The position numbers and the translations under genes are program-made. DNA of 64,000 bases from Promethearchaeota archaeon (lineage in GTDB: Archaea > Asgardarchaeota > Lokiarchaeia > Helarchaeales > RDOG01). Positions 1 to 8,078 of the stretch are shown here, piece after piece; position 1 is the first letter of the stretch; each line of letters starts with the position of its first letter. The stretch is taken from positions 62,001 through 126,000 of the forward strand of contig RDOG01000005.1 in NCBI GenBank assembly GCA_011365055.1, read 5' to 3'. The notes under the pieces are model-generated. The model did no database searches. It worked only from the letters and a program-made list of their open reading frames with translations, and had not been told where the DNA came from.

Positions 1-1297
1 CAATGATGTAAGCGGCTAATGCGATAATCGATATTATTACAAATAATAAAGGTCTTCCTACTGCCCAGAAGAAATTTCCAAATACTAAGTATTCTAAGGT
101 TATTTGAACTTGATTATGCAAAGTAATTATCTCATAATAGTTAGAAAGTGTTGTTGTTCCATAATTGTTTGTAATTGATTGAATTTCCGAAGAAAATGTA
201 ATAATTGTTGCTCCAGTAGGAAGGTATAGCTCAATTGTAAAGTCCTTTATAGGCCATTCAGCTTGATTTATAATTAAATCCAATGAAACCATTATCTTAT
301 CACCGTTTAATGAAACATATTGCTCTAATGGTAATTTATATGACATCCATATGTTAGTTTCCTGATTTTTTATTAGAGGATTTCGTGATTGACTCCATTG
401 TACTGTAATATTCGCTAATAAATTCTTGGAAAGTTCATCTGGATAAGATTCATCATAAATAAGGCTGCTTGTGGTATCATAAATCCTAAACGAACCATTA
501 ATAATATTAGATGGGATTGAAATGATAAAAGATAAAAGATTTGCATCTCCTAAATTCTTAATTCTGTAATAGTCAAGTACTTGAATGAATCCCCAACTAT
601 CAATCCTAATCTCTCTTTTTCCGTAAATGCATTCAATTATCGAGTGGGAACTCGTATCTATTTTATAATACCACGTATAACTTTTGGCACTCCAAGGGTT
701 TATATTAGTTTCATTTGATCCTACAGAAGTTGCGCTTGATGATCTTGTTGGCCGGTGCATTTCTAATTCATAATTCTCAATAGGATAAGCAGATGAAGGA
801 ATTTCGTAAAAATCTAATTTATAACCCTCACTCGTATAGACTGAATAATCCATTAAATTGTAAAAGACCATTTCTAATCTAAAACTTGTCGTTTCTTGAT
901 CATATAATGGATTTAATAAATAAATATTCCATTTCTGAATGCCACTTCCATCATATAGCAATTTTTCTAAATATAAACTTTCGCCTTCTTTTCCGAAACA
1001 CTCAATCGAAGTCAATTTATCGTCAAAATTTTTATATATTCCTCCAATTTCTTTCGGAATTCCAATTTGAACATATGATTTTACTTCTTCACCAATATTT
1101 TTTATAGTAAAATTATCTATTACTTTAACTATTCCATAATTCTCTACATAAACATCCCTTTTTACATCCAAATTTGAAATTAGACCTGGATCTTCATAAA
1201 CAGGAATTTGTGTATCTGCTTTTGTAACGGTCGGCGTTAAAAGTAGTATAAACAACATCATTAGACCTAAAACTACTGCCAGCCGTATTTTTTTCAC
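1..1297 (-). CDS. Ribophorin I (OST1)-like secreted membrane protein, C-terminus cut by window edge
   Basis: The minus-strand frame is open from a GTG at 1297 to the window edge (432 codons, 3' end missing). The GTG follows a GAGG motif at 8-nt spacing. A signal peptide is visible (KKIRLAVV, then a leucine-rich stretch, with cleavage near residue 27). Two related beta-rich segments follow at about residues 45-75 (RDVYVENYGIVKVIDNFTIK) and 226-255 (REIRIDSWGFIQVLDYYRIK). Near 330-400 comes a segment with DFTIELYLPTGA, then a transmembrane helix opening with GRPLLFVII. Eukaryotic ribophorin I, a subunit of oligosaccharyltransferase, has the same order: duplicated beta domains with a xVxxWGxIxV motif, an LPEGA motif, and one membrane helix after a PLLVV stretch. 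Ribophorin I homologues have been reported from Asgard archaea. The family assignment is by eye and rests on these motifs; a generic secreted beta-sandwich protein is the alternative. Confidence 0.62.
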   Translation of the reverse strand, partial: MKKIRLAVVLGLMMLFILLLTPTVTKADTQIPVYEDPGLISNLDVKRDVYVENYGIVKVIDNFTIKNIGEEVKSYVQIGIPKEIGGIYKNFDDKLTSIECFGKEGESLYLEKLLYDGSGIQKWNIYLLNPLYDQETTSFRLEMVFYNLMDYSVYTSEGYKLDFYEIPSSAYPIENYELEMHRPTRSSSATSVGSNETNINPWSAKSYTWYYKIDTSSHSIIECIYGKREIRIDSWGFIQVLDYYRIKNLGDANLLSFIISIPSNIINGSFRIYDTTSSLIYDESYPDELSKNLLANITVQWSQSRNPLIKNQETNIWMSYKLPLEQYVSLNGDKIMVSLDLIINQAEWPIKDFTIELYLPTGATIITFSSEIQSITNNYGTTTLSNYYEIITLHNQVQITLEYLVFGNFFWAVGRPLLFVIISIIALAAYII

Positions 1298-1451
1298 AAA
1301 AGTAACCTCTAGAAGTTATAACAACAAATGGATTTGATATTTATAATGATTATTATTAATTGATTCTTTTGGTTCAATATTTTAACTTTGATATTAATTA
1401 TCATTTTAAATTAACTAGGGAAATAAAAGAAGTAGTCTTTTCATTTTTTTT

Positions 1452-3185
1452 TTAATGAGAATGTCGAAATGATAAAATTTGGTTATAATGACTCCGATTT
1501 ACTTGATCCTTATTTAATTCTTCCAATTGTTCGGTAATTCTAAATAATTTTTCCTGATTGATTTTATAATATCTCAAAAAATCTTCGGAACTAATAAATC
1601 CTTTATGATATTTATCCTCCAAACTAGAAATCGTATTTTCAACAATAAATCTTTCTCTTTCAAGCTTTAAAACTATTTGATCCTTATTAATAGCAAAATT
1701 TTCTTCCCTTGATTGAATTGGTTGATTAATACCACTGTAAACATTACGAGACTGAATTGGTTCCGTTGGAGTTTCATACCCATCAAAAATATTACCAGTT
1801 TGAAAGGGCTCAATTGGGGTGTTATATCCTTCAAAAAAATTATTCATATCGGATTCTTTAGGTTCATTAAAATCCTCAAAGGTGTTATTTATCGTAGCTT
1901 GTCTTCTAAAGCCTTGATTTTGGTTTTTTATTGATTGAAAGACTGGACGCCTGAATTGAATTTGATTTTCTATAATTTGTGGACGCATATTCTGGAAATT
2001 TAACAAATTTGTAATACATGTTTCTATTGAATTCTTTAAATCCATTAATTCAAATTCTTTTTTATCAAAAATTCTTGGAGAGACTTTATCGCTTACTCTA
2101 TATTTCTCAAAATTGATGGCTACATTAAAATATTTAAGTATTGCATTTAGTAAATTAGGTTTCGCACTGAATATTAATTCTCCCATATCTACAGAGATGT
2201 ATATTTTCTTAAAAAATCTACCTTTAATGCAGGCTTTTTCAAAACCTTCATATATTAAATCAAAATGTTTAAATAATTTTTTAAAGAAAAAACCCTTCTT
2301 CATATAAAAAATTATTCTTCTATCTGTGAAGAATAACGTTCCTTTTTTAGATTTTATTTCTTCATTAGAAAATTTATTGAATTTTATTTCTTTAAAAGCA
2401 CAAACAGGTAGTTCTCCAGGTAATAAAAGTAAATTATTTTGATATTCATCAAATATATTTTTGAAATAATTTATTGCTTCAATTTTTGAATTAATGATTG
2501 CAATTTGTTTATTTAGGGGATTGAAGGTATCAGTGACAAATTTAGAGTGTGATCTTGCAGTTTCAATCACTTGAGTTATGGTGGATTCAATAGATGGAAA
2601 ATTATGAGGAACCCAATTTTTAAGATTAGATACATTAGCCAATTGATTTTTCAACAGCTCATAATCTTGACGAACTTTTAGAAATAATTTATCTTTGATT
2701 ATAGGTATTTGACTATAAAGTTCAAAAAGAATTTTTTCTATTGTAAATTCATGTAAATATCCATTTATTCTTAATTTATATAGAGAACTCTTGACTTTTT
2801 CAGTTCTATTAATAAAAGAATTTAATTTTTCATAACCTTGTCTTAAAAGAACGGCTGAATCTCTGATGCTTTTTATTAAATTTCTCTTTTTTTCTGCAAT
2901 TGTTAATATATCATGACTTCTACAGCTGGGACAAAGTTTGATATTTTTTGTTGCTTCCTTATGCTTGACTGACTTGCACTCTGGGCATTTAAAAGATTTT
3001 TCCTTAATATCTTCAGTGAACTCGAACTCTTGTATTGAGGAGAAACAATTAGAACAAATAATTAGATATCTTATTTCCTTATCTGCGCAACTATTACAAA
3101 AAATCAAACTACAATTATTACAATAGTATAATGCTTCTTTTTCGTTGCAAAAATTACAATAGTGTTCAAATTTATTCTCAAACAC
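1452..3185 (-). CDS. Zinc-finger (B-box-like) protein with GRAM/PH-like domain
   Basis: 577 residues from a GTG start with GAGG 8 nt upstream. The N-terminus holds a B-box-like cysteine cluster (Cys10, 13, 22, 25, 30, 33, 44, 47) and then a zinc ribbon (Cys67, 70, 85, 88). A helical region at about 100-250 looks coiled-coil-like. Residues ~252-358 contain LLPGELPV, then GTLFFTDRRIIFY, the pattern of GRAM/bacterial-PH lipid or protein binding domains. A Gln/Asn-rich linker with repeated GYxTPxEPxQ units follows. The last ~60 residues form a charged helical hairpin of SHOCT type. There are no membrane helices, so it is presumably cytoplasmic. The combination suggests a scaffold or membrane-recruited protein; no enzymatic motif is visible. 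Domain names are by eye. Confidence 0.75.
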   Translation of the reverse strand: MFENKFEHYCNFCNEKEALYYCNNCSLIFCNSCADKEIRYLIICSNCFSSIQEFEFTEDIKEKSFKCPECKSVKHKEATKNIKLCPSCRSHDILTIAEKKRNLIKSIRDSAVLLRQGYEKLNSFINRTEKVKSSLYKLRINGYLHEFTIEKILFELYSQIPIIKDKLFLKVRQDYELLKNQLANVSNLKNWVPHNFPSIESTITQVIETARSHSKFVTDTFNPLNKQIAIINSKIEAINYFKNIFDEYQNNLLLLPGELPVCAFKEIKFNKFSNEEIKSKKGTLFFTDRRIIFYMKKGFFFKKLFKHFDLIYEGFEKACIKGRFFKKIYISVDMGELIFSAKPNLLNAILKYFNVAINFEKYRVSDKVSPRIFDKKEFELMDLKNSIETCITNLLNFQNMRPQIIENQIQFRRPVFQSIKNQNQGFRRQATINNTFEDFNEPKESDMNNFFEGYNTPIEPFQTGNIFDGYETPTEPIQSRNVYSGINQPIQSREENFAINKDQIVLKLERERFIVENTISSLEDKYHKGFISSEDFLRYYKINQEKLFRITEQLEELNKDQVNRSHYNQILSFRHSH

Positions 3186-3375
3186 GGGAGTTCCTCATCA
3201 CTTTGATCAATCATTGATTGGCATTTACTTTAAAAAGAACGAGTAATATTCTTATGATACGGAGAGAAATACGAGAAATATAATGAAAAAGAAATGAATG
3301 TAATATAATTCACACTTAAATTTACATGCAAAATAAAACTAAGATTGAAATATTTTCAAAAATTAAAAAAAAGGA

Positions 3376-3825
3376 TTAAAATGGCGATCTACTTCTTTTT
3401 TTATAGAATATAAAACCAGAGATCATTATTAATGGGAATAAAATTAGGGATAATTCAAATCCTGGTATGAGAGGCGGTATTTTGGGGGTAGAATTAGAAC
3501 TGGAATCCTAAGAATAATCAATCCAGGCAATATATGCGTTTGATTTATATGTAGGATCTGCGATATCCATTCTAAAAGCTTCAAAATAATCCGCAGTACC
3601 TACGAAAGAATCTTGACTTTTTAAAAAGCCATTCACATAAATTTTGATGATGTATAGCGTGCAATTGAATTCGATACTAATATTATACCAGGTATTTTCC
3701 GAATAAGCTGTATTAGTTGAAAGATTTTCAAAACTAAGAATTCCAGATCCATTATAGCATTCGAAATATCCAGAAACTCCAAATCTTACCATTTCCTTGC
3801 TAAGATTAAACTTAAAAAATTGAAG
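3376..3825 (-). pseudogene. Remnant of a LamG-like surface protein with in-frame TAG and C-terminal anchor
   Basis: One frame is open after a TAA at 3826-3828, apart from a TAG at 3508-3510, and closes with TAA at 3376. The 5' part resembles a LamG/concanavalin-type beta-sandwich (ENTWYNISIEFNCTLYIIKIYVNG). Past the TAG the same frame encodes a Ser/Pro linker, LIPGFEL, a hydrophobic helix and KKRSRS. That is the layout of an archaeal C-terminal surface-anchor signal. No signal peptide or convincing start precedes it. The simplest reading is the 3' remnant of a secreted protein gene, inactivated by truncation and a nonsense change. Readthrough at TAG is possible but unsupported. Confidence 0.6.
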
Positions 3826-4071
3826 TTAAAGGAGATAAATGAACCTAGAAATGTCATAAGCAAAAAATGTATAGATCTTAATAGTCTAATTGTTTTAAGG
3901 ATCGTTTTAATTTTTTCCACTTTAAATACTTATATCTTTTTTTAAAAATTTTAATAATTTAATAATAAATGAAAAAGGAATTATTAAAGAATAGTCACAT
4001 TGTAATATTCTGAAAGATTATAATTTAATAAAAATTTCACATATCATATTGAATAATTAAAATGAATTTCC

Positions 4072-5157
4072 ATGGAGAATCTTAAGCAAAAAAAAAATAA
4101 AAAGAGAATAAAAATTTACTTCTCTATATATTTTATGTTCTTATTTATTTCAATAACTTTTATTTCCATTTTATATTATGATTTTAACAATAATTTTTAT
4201 GATCGAATTTATAATTCAATAAAACTTGGTACGAATTACTTAACTGAAATACAAGAATCAAATGGTTTATTCAACATCACGGATCTAGAATTTGAACCGC
4301 AAAATACACGAGCTTATTCTCAATCATATATTTTATATGCTCTAGCAAAGATTAAAAACCGGTTTCCAAGTTTAATTGATCCGCAAAATATATCTTTAGC
4401 TCAAAATTTTTTAATTTCAATTCAATCAAATAATTCATGCTGGAGGTTCGACAATGATATTCCTCCTGATGCTGATGATACATCTCTTGCTTTATTATCT
4501 CTAATTGAATCTCATTATACCGGAGATCTCTCTAATTCATTCAATAATTTAACATTAGTCAAATTTCCTTCGGGTAATTATAATTTTTGGCTCATAAATT
4601 ATTCAGATTGGGAAGGTCAATATCAAATTCTAACTTCAACAGTAATAACAGGGACAATATTATATGCACTGTATTCATATAATTTATCAAAATATAGAAG
4701 CGAAATAGGGGATAGTATAAGTTTATTAGAAATTAATCAAACATCTGAAGGAAATTGGATAGCAGATTATTGGTATCTTGAATATTATACGACATATATA
4801 ATGAGTCGAATTATTTCTTTAATAAAACCTAATTCAATTTCTCTAATTAATTGTTATAATCATTTAATTAAAAACCAAAATGATGATGGTAGTTGGGGTT
4901 CTAATGATACTAGAAAGGATTTAGATACATCCCTTGCTTTATTAACTCTTCTAAATTTGGAAAGAAACAAATTTATCTCTTATCCTTTTATATTGAGAGG
5001 AATAGAATATTTATTAAATAATCAAAGAATAGACGGATCTTGGCGATCTGTAGTAATATGGATGGATCCTGGATTTATAAGTTATTATTATCGATCAAAA
5101 GCAATTACAACAGCTTTTTGTTTAATGGCATTAACAGAATTTCTCAATTTAAATTAA
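4072..5157 (+). CDS. Membrane-anchored alpha/alpha-toroid protein with QW and DxDD motifs (terpene-cyclase-like fold)
   Basis: 361 residues. A lysine-rich N-terminus and one hydrophobic helix (about 18-38) suggest an inside N-terminus with the rest outside the membrane. The remainder carries prenyltransferase/squalene-cyclase-type repeats. Exact QxxxGxW motifs lie at Gln223-Trp229, Gln269-Trp275 and Gln318-Trp324, with variants near the N-terminus (QESNGLF) and at Gln118-Trp124. Asp133-Ala-Asp-Asp-Thr matches the DxDDT catalytic-acid motif of squalene-hopene cyclases, and a related DLDTSLAL follows near residue 283. It is only about half the length of a true cyclase (~630 residues) and would have a single toroid. 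It could be a cyclase-fold binding protein. The fold is well supported; activity is not. Confidence 0.72.
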   Translation: MENLKQKKNKKRIKIYFSIYFMFLFISITFISILYYDFNNNFYDRIYNSIKLGTNYLTEIQESNGLFNITDLEFEPQNTRAYSQSYILYALAKIKNRFPSLIDPQNISLAQNFLISIQSNNSCWRFDNDIPPDADDTSLALLSLIESHYTGDLSNSFNNLTLVKFPSGNYNFWLINYSDWEGQYQILTSTVITGTILYALYSYNLSKYRSEIGDSISLLEINQTSEGNWIADYWYLEYYTTYIMSRIISLIKPNSISLINCYNHLIKNQNDDGSWGSNDTRKDLDTSLALLTLLNLERNKFISYPFILRGIEYLLNNQRIDGSWRSVVIWMDPGFISYYYRSKAITTAFCLMALTEFLNLN

Positions 5158-5201
5158 AATATAAATATCTCTACGAAGAAAAATTATCAATCAAAATAAT
5201 T

Positions 5202-5288
5202 TCACTTCGAAGGTATAGACAATCCGACTATTGCGACAATAATTCCAATAATAATTAAAATCATTCCAATTATTTTATTTGTCTCCAA
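5202..5288 (-). CDS. Possible 28-residue membrane peptide
   Basis: A TTG at 5288 preceded by AAGGA at 7-nt spacing opens a 28-codon frame. It reads a short polar N-terminus (ETNK), one Ile-rich membrane helix and a terminal SIPSK. Only the ribosome binding site and the clean helix support it. It lies between convergent genes and may be chance in AT-rich sequence. Confidence 0.3.
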   Translation of the reverse strand: METNKIIGMILIIIGIIVAIVGLSIPSK

Positions 5289-5379
5289 TTCAAATTCCTT
5301 CTTGATAATTAAAATCTCTATAAAAATTTCTTATTAAAATTAAAAAAAAAAATTGTTTTAGTAAATAGGTAAAAAAATG

Positions 5380-5482
5380 AAAATTAAATAATAATCTTAC
5401 CTAATTCTCTCCAGAACCAATGAATATCTTTTTTGTTTATCTCATCTAAAGTTATCCGTTATTTTATAAGATTCCTAAGTTA
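5380..5482 (+). repeat. Dispersed non-coding repeat, copy 1
   Basis: About 100 bp that align by eye at roughly three-quarters identity with 11680-11792 in the same orientation. Shared blocks are ATTAAATAATA, CTCCAGAA, AATATCTTTT, AGTTATCCGTTATT and ATAAGATT. There is no coding potential in common. This copy ends 8 bp before the stop codon of the convergent MFS gene. It accounts for most of the 5158-5489 gap together with the small frame above. Confidence 0.7.
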
Positions 5483-5489
5483 AGATAAA

Positions 5490-6683
5490 TTAATTTTCAT
5501 TTTCTTGCGTGTTTTCTCTTTTAATAGTAATCCCTACCGTCCAGCGCCAAGAAATAAAAAATGTTAAAAAAATAATAGCGGATACAATTGGTAAGACTTG
5601 TGATGGTAAAAGAACTAAGAATAATCCTCCTAAAATTGGTGAAATTATTTGAACCAAGCTAGTAAAGGAATTATTTACACCCATAAGGACCCCCGTTTCT
5701 TCTTTATTAACACATTTTGAAAGTTTACTCGTTAAAATGGGTCGTCCTACACCAGTTCCGTAAGCGAGAAATATGAGAGGGAGGAACACATACCAGAAAT
5801 TGAAAGATAGTGCAATGGCTGACATTGATATTATAAGCGCGGTGATTCCGGATATTAACACGCGATTTTCTCCAAATTTTTTATTTAATGGCTCAATTAA
5901 TACAGTTTGCAACGTGACACGTAAGATTCCAACCCAAGTTAAAAAGATTCCGATATGTTGGGAATTGAGTTGAAGTTGAGCATCACCAAATAACGCGAAA
6001 CTCGATATGAAAAGCGTAAAACCAAAATTATATAAGAAAAACGAAATGATTATGCCACGAATGGCACCCTGCTTGAAGAATCGTTTTGTTTCTTCAATGG
6101 GAATTATATCCTTAAAAGTAATTTTAAGTTCATGTTCTTTTTCAGTTAATGATTCTGGTAGAAAAATCAATACTAATATTATTGAAACGCCGCTTATTCC
6201 AGCTGCAAGAAACATTGGGAATGAAAAATTAAAAATTGATAATGTTCCGCCTATAACCGGACCAAATATGAGACCTGCTCCAAAAACAGCGCTAGAATAT
6301 CCATAATATTTAGTTCTGTCTTTAGGATCAGTTACATCACTAATATAAGCTTGAGAAACAGTCATGTTACTTCCGAATAGACCATCAACAAGTCTTGCTA
6401 GGATTAAAATCCAGACAGAAGAAGCGAATCCTAGTAAGAGAAATCCCGCAAGAGTACTTGCTTGACTGAATATTAAAACGGGTTTTCTCCCAAAACGATC
6501 ACTTAGTTTTCCAGTAATCGGACTTGCAAATAATTGACACAAACTAAATAGACTTAAAATTAATCCTACTTGAAACGCGTTTAAGCCTAAAGACAACCCA
6601 AGAAACGGAAGGACGGGTATGACCATGCTAAAACCTAAAATTTCAGTGAAAATTATTAAATAAATTATTAAAAGTCGTTTCAT
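5490..6683 (-). CDS. MFS drug exporter (DHA1/TetA-like)
   Basis: 397 residues from an ATG at 6683 that follows AAGGAG at 5-nt spacing. An upstream TTG at 6707 lacks such a site. Hydrophobicity indicates 12 membrane helices. The loop 2-3 signature is clear (GKLSDRFGRKPV), and the helix-5 antiporter motif appears as GPVIGG. This is a proton-coupled efflux transporter of the cytoplasmic membrane; the substrate cannot be read from sequence, though multidrug or tetracycline-like compounds are typical of the subfamily. It stands alone on its strand, with the winged-helix/membrane-protein pair about 180 bp upstream in the same direction. It lies inside the 6.2-kb block bounded by the direct repeats, so acquisition is possible. 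Confidence 0.9.
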   Translation of the reverse strand: MKRLLIIYLIIFTEILGFSMVIPVLPFLGLSLGLNAFQVGLILSLFSLCQLFASPITGKLSDRFGRKPVLIFSQASTLAGFLLLGFASSVWILILARLVDGLFGSNMTVSQAYISDVTDPKDRTKYYGYSSAVFGAGLIFGPVIGGTLSIFNFSFPMFLAAGISGVSIILVLIFLPESLTEKEHELKITFKDIIPIEETKRFFKQGAIRGIIISFFLYNFGFTLFISSFALFGDAQLQLNSQHIGIFLTWVGILRVTLQTVLIEPLNKKFGENRVLISGITALIISMSAIALSFNFWYVFLPLIFLAYGTGVGRPILTSKLSKCVNKEETGVLMGVNNSFTSLVQIISPILGGLFLVLLPSQVLPIVSAIIFLTFFISWRWTVGITIKRENTQENEN

Positions 6684-6713
6684 TTTTCTCCTTAAATCGA
6701 GAAACAACCATCA

Positions 6714-6725
6714 TTTATATATTTA
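6714..6725 (-). promoter_or_regulatory. TATA box of the MFS gene
   Basis: AAATATATAAA-type sequence on the minus strand, about 30-40 bp before the ATG at 6683. This fits a short leader carrying the AAGGAG site. Confidence 0.5.
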
Positions 6726-6864
6726 TGGAAAAACGCACTAAATTTAATTAAATCGACGTATTTTTCCATTTTTAAATTCATTTACCTATAAAAAAAACGA
6801 GAGCATAAATAATGCTTTTTAAATAATTGATTTATTATTAATTTTCATTTCAGAAGTTAAAAAA

Positions 6865-7185
6865 TTAGCCCAATAACTGTTTCATTTGTTGTTGATATTC
6901 TTCAAATGCTTTCCGCCCTTCAGTAGTAAGGCTTAACATTGTTCTTGGTTTCTTTTTAATGAATTCTTTTTGAATTAAAACATATCCTGCCTCCTCTAGC
7001 TTGCTCACGTGTGATGAGAGATTTCCCCAGGTCAAATCTGTTTGTAATCGTATGTATGTAAAATCAGCGCTTTCAATAACATAAAGGTGAGACATGATCA
7101 ATAAACGTGCAGGTTCATGGATTATTTTATTAATGTTAGGAATTGATTTAGAGTCATTTTTCGTCTTAATCTTGTCCTTGGGCAT
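6865..7185 (-). CDS. Winged-helix transcriptional regulator (ArsR/MarR-like)
   Basis: 106 residues from an ATG at 7185 with AAAAGGGG just upstream. Longer frames extend into the preceding gene. The protein is one winged-helix domain: a helical start (INKIIHEPARLLIMSHLYVIE), a recognition region (LTWGNLSSHVSKLEEAGYV) and a wing (KKKPRTMLSLTTEGRKAFEEY). This is the pattern of small archaeal regulators of the winged-helix DNA-binding family. It overlaps the end of the upstream membrane-protein gene by 20 bp, so the two are translated together. A palindrome over the shared promoter (7862-7896) is the likely binding site, suggesting autoregulation. Confidence 0.88.
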   Translation of the reverse strand: MPKDKIKTKNDSKSIPNINKIIHEPARLLIMSHLYVIESADFTYIRLQTDLTWGNLSSHVSKLEEAGYVLIQKEFIKKKPRTMLSLTTEGRKAFEEYQQQMKQLLG

Positions 7186-7822
7186 GATTTTCCCCTTTTG
7201 GTATGGGATTTTTTTTAATAAAATCAATGAATATAAATATCCCTGCTGCCAAGATGCCACCTCCACTAATTAATAATGCAATACCACCTCCAGGAATATT
7301 CAAGAAACGCAAATATTCAATTAGAAAAAGTGCAAATCCCATTATTGCTCCATAGATATAAAATCGATTATAATTGAAAATGAATGCTAACCAACTCATT
7401 ATTATAAATGGAATTAACCCAAATATAATCGCTGTCCAGAAACCTAACGAACCCAGAATTATCAAAAATATTGTATTTGGAATTATTACTGTAAAAATTA
7501 CAATGATCACTGTCATAACTACCGCAATTAAATTAAATAATAGTAATCTTTTAGATCTAGTTTTCTGGCTATTACTTAATTTAACAACTCCTAGTCTTGG
7601 ACTAGACACGTAAAATTTACAGATTATATACATTATTGCTCCAATAAGGGTGATTATTAATCCTAAAAAGGAGTTAAGAGGAGAGGGTAAGTAATCATAC
7701 AAAAAATAAGCAATTCCATATCCTAACCATACGATGCCAAATAACATGTCTGTAAGTCCATCAAGGAAAGCAATTTCAAAGGCTTTATTTTCTAGTTTTT
7801 TCAAGTTTAAATCTTTTTCCAT
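7166..7822 (-). CDS. Multi-pass membrane protein paired with winged-helix regulator
   Basis: 218 residues from an ATG at 7822, the first good start after an AAAGGAAG motif. Five to six hydrophobic helices: one near residues 20-45, a pair near 50-75, and others at about 95-125, 130-150 and 160-200. A polar N-terminus (KDLNLKKLENKAFEIAFLDG) precedes them. No catalytic motif is visible. Pairs of a small winged-helix regulator and a membrane protein of this kind are common in archaea, and the membrane partner may sense or modulate the regulator. That link is inferred from the 20-bp gene overlap. Confidence 0.75.
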   Translation of the reverse strand: MEKDLNLKKLENKAFEIAFLDGLTDMLFGIVWLGYGIAYFLYDYLPSPLNSFLGLIITLIGAIMYIICKFYVSSPRLGVVKLSNSQKTRSKRLLLFNLIAVVMTVIIVIFTVIIPNTIFLIILGSLGFWTAIIFGLIPFIIMSWLAFIFNYNRFYIYGAIMGFALFLIEYLRFLNIPGGGIALLISGGGILAAGIFIFIDFIKKNPIPKGENHAQGQD

Positions 7823-7861
7823 AATAAATATCAACTTCCTTTTTTTAGTTAATATAATAAT

Positions 7862-7896
7862 GTACTTTGTCATTTATATAGCTTTGTGTCACAAAG
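7862..7896 (-). promoter_or_regulatory. Promoter with palindromic operator upstream of 7822
   Basis: CTTTGTG-T-CACAAAG at 7882-7896 is a perfect inverted repeat with one central base. It abuts a TATA box (TATATAAA on the minus strand, 7873-7880). A further half-site, GACAAAGT, lies on the other side of the TATA box at 7863-7870. Repressor sites flanking the TATA element are typical of archaeal autoregulation. Confidence 0.65.
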
Positions 7897-8078
7897 TAAC
7901 TATAGAATAAAAAATAAAAATTGTTTTATTTAGTTAAATAATCCAAATAGACCAAATCTGAGAATTAGAAAGAAAAAATCTATATCTGAAAAATTAATTC
8001 TAAAATTAGAAGTTAAGTGGCTAGTTTTTTGAAATAATGAATTATAATTAAATTATAGATTTTATGAGAGCGATTTAA

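Noticed and set aside
3508..3510. TAG as a pyrrolysine codon
   Set aside because: The gene lacks a start and signal peptide, pseudogenes with TAA and TGA stops occur elsewhere, and no pyl gene is in the window.
5040..5258. 72-residue frame overlapping the end of the QW protein
   Set aside because: It is an alternative frame of the QW gene's 3' end with poor composition and no ribosome site.
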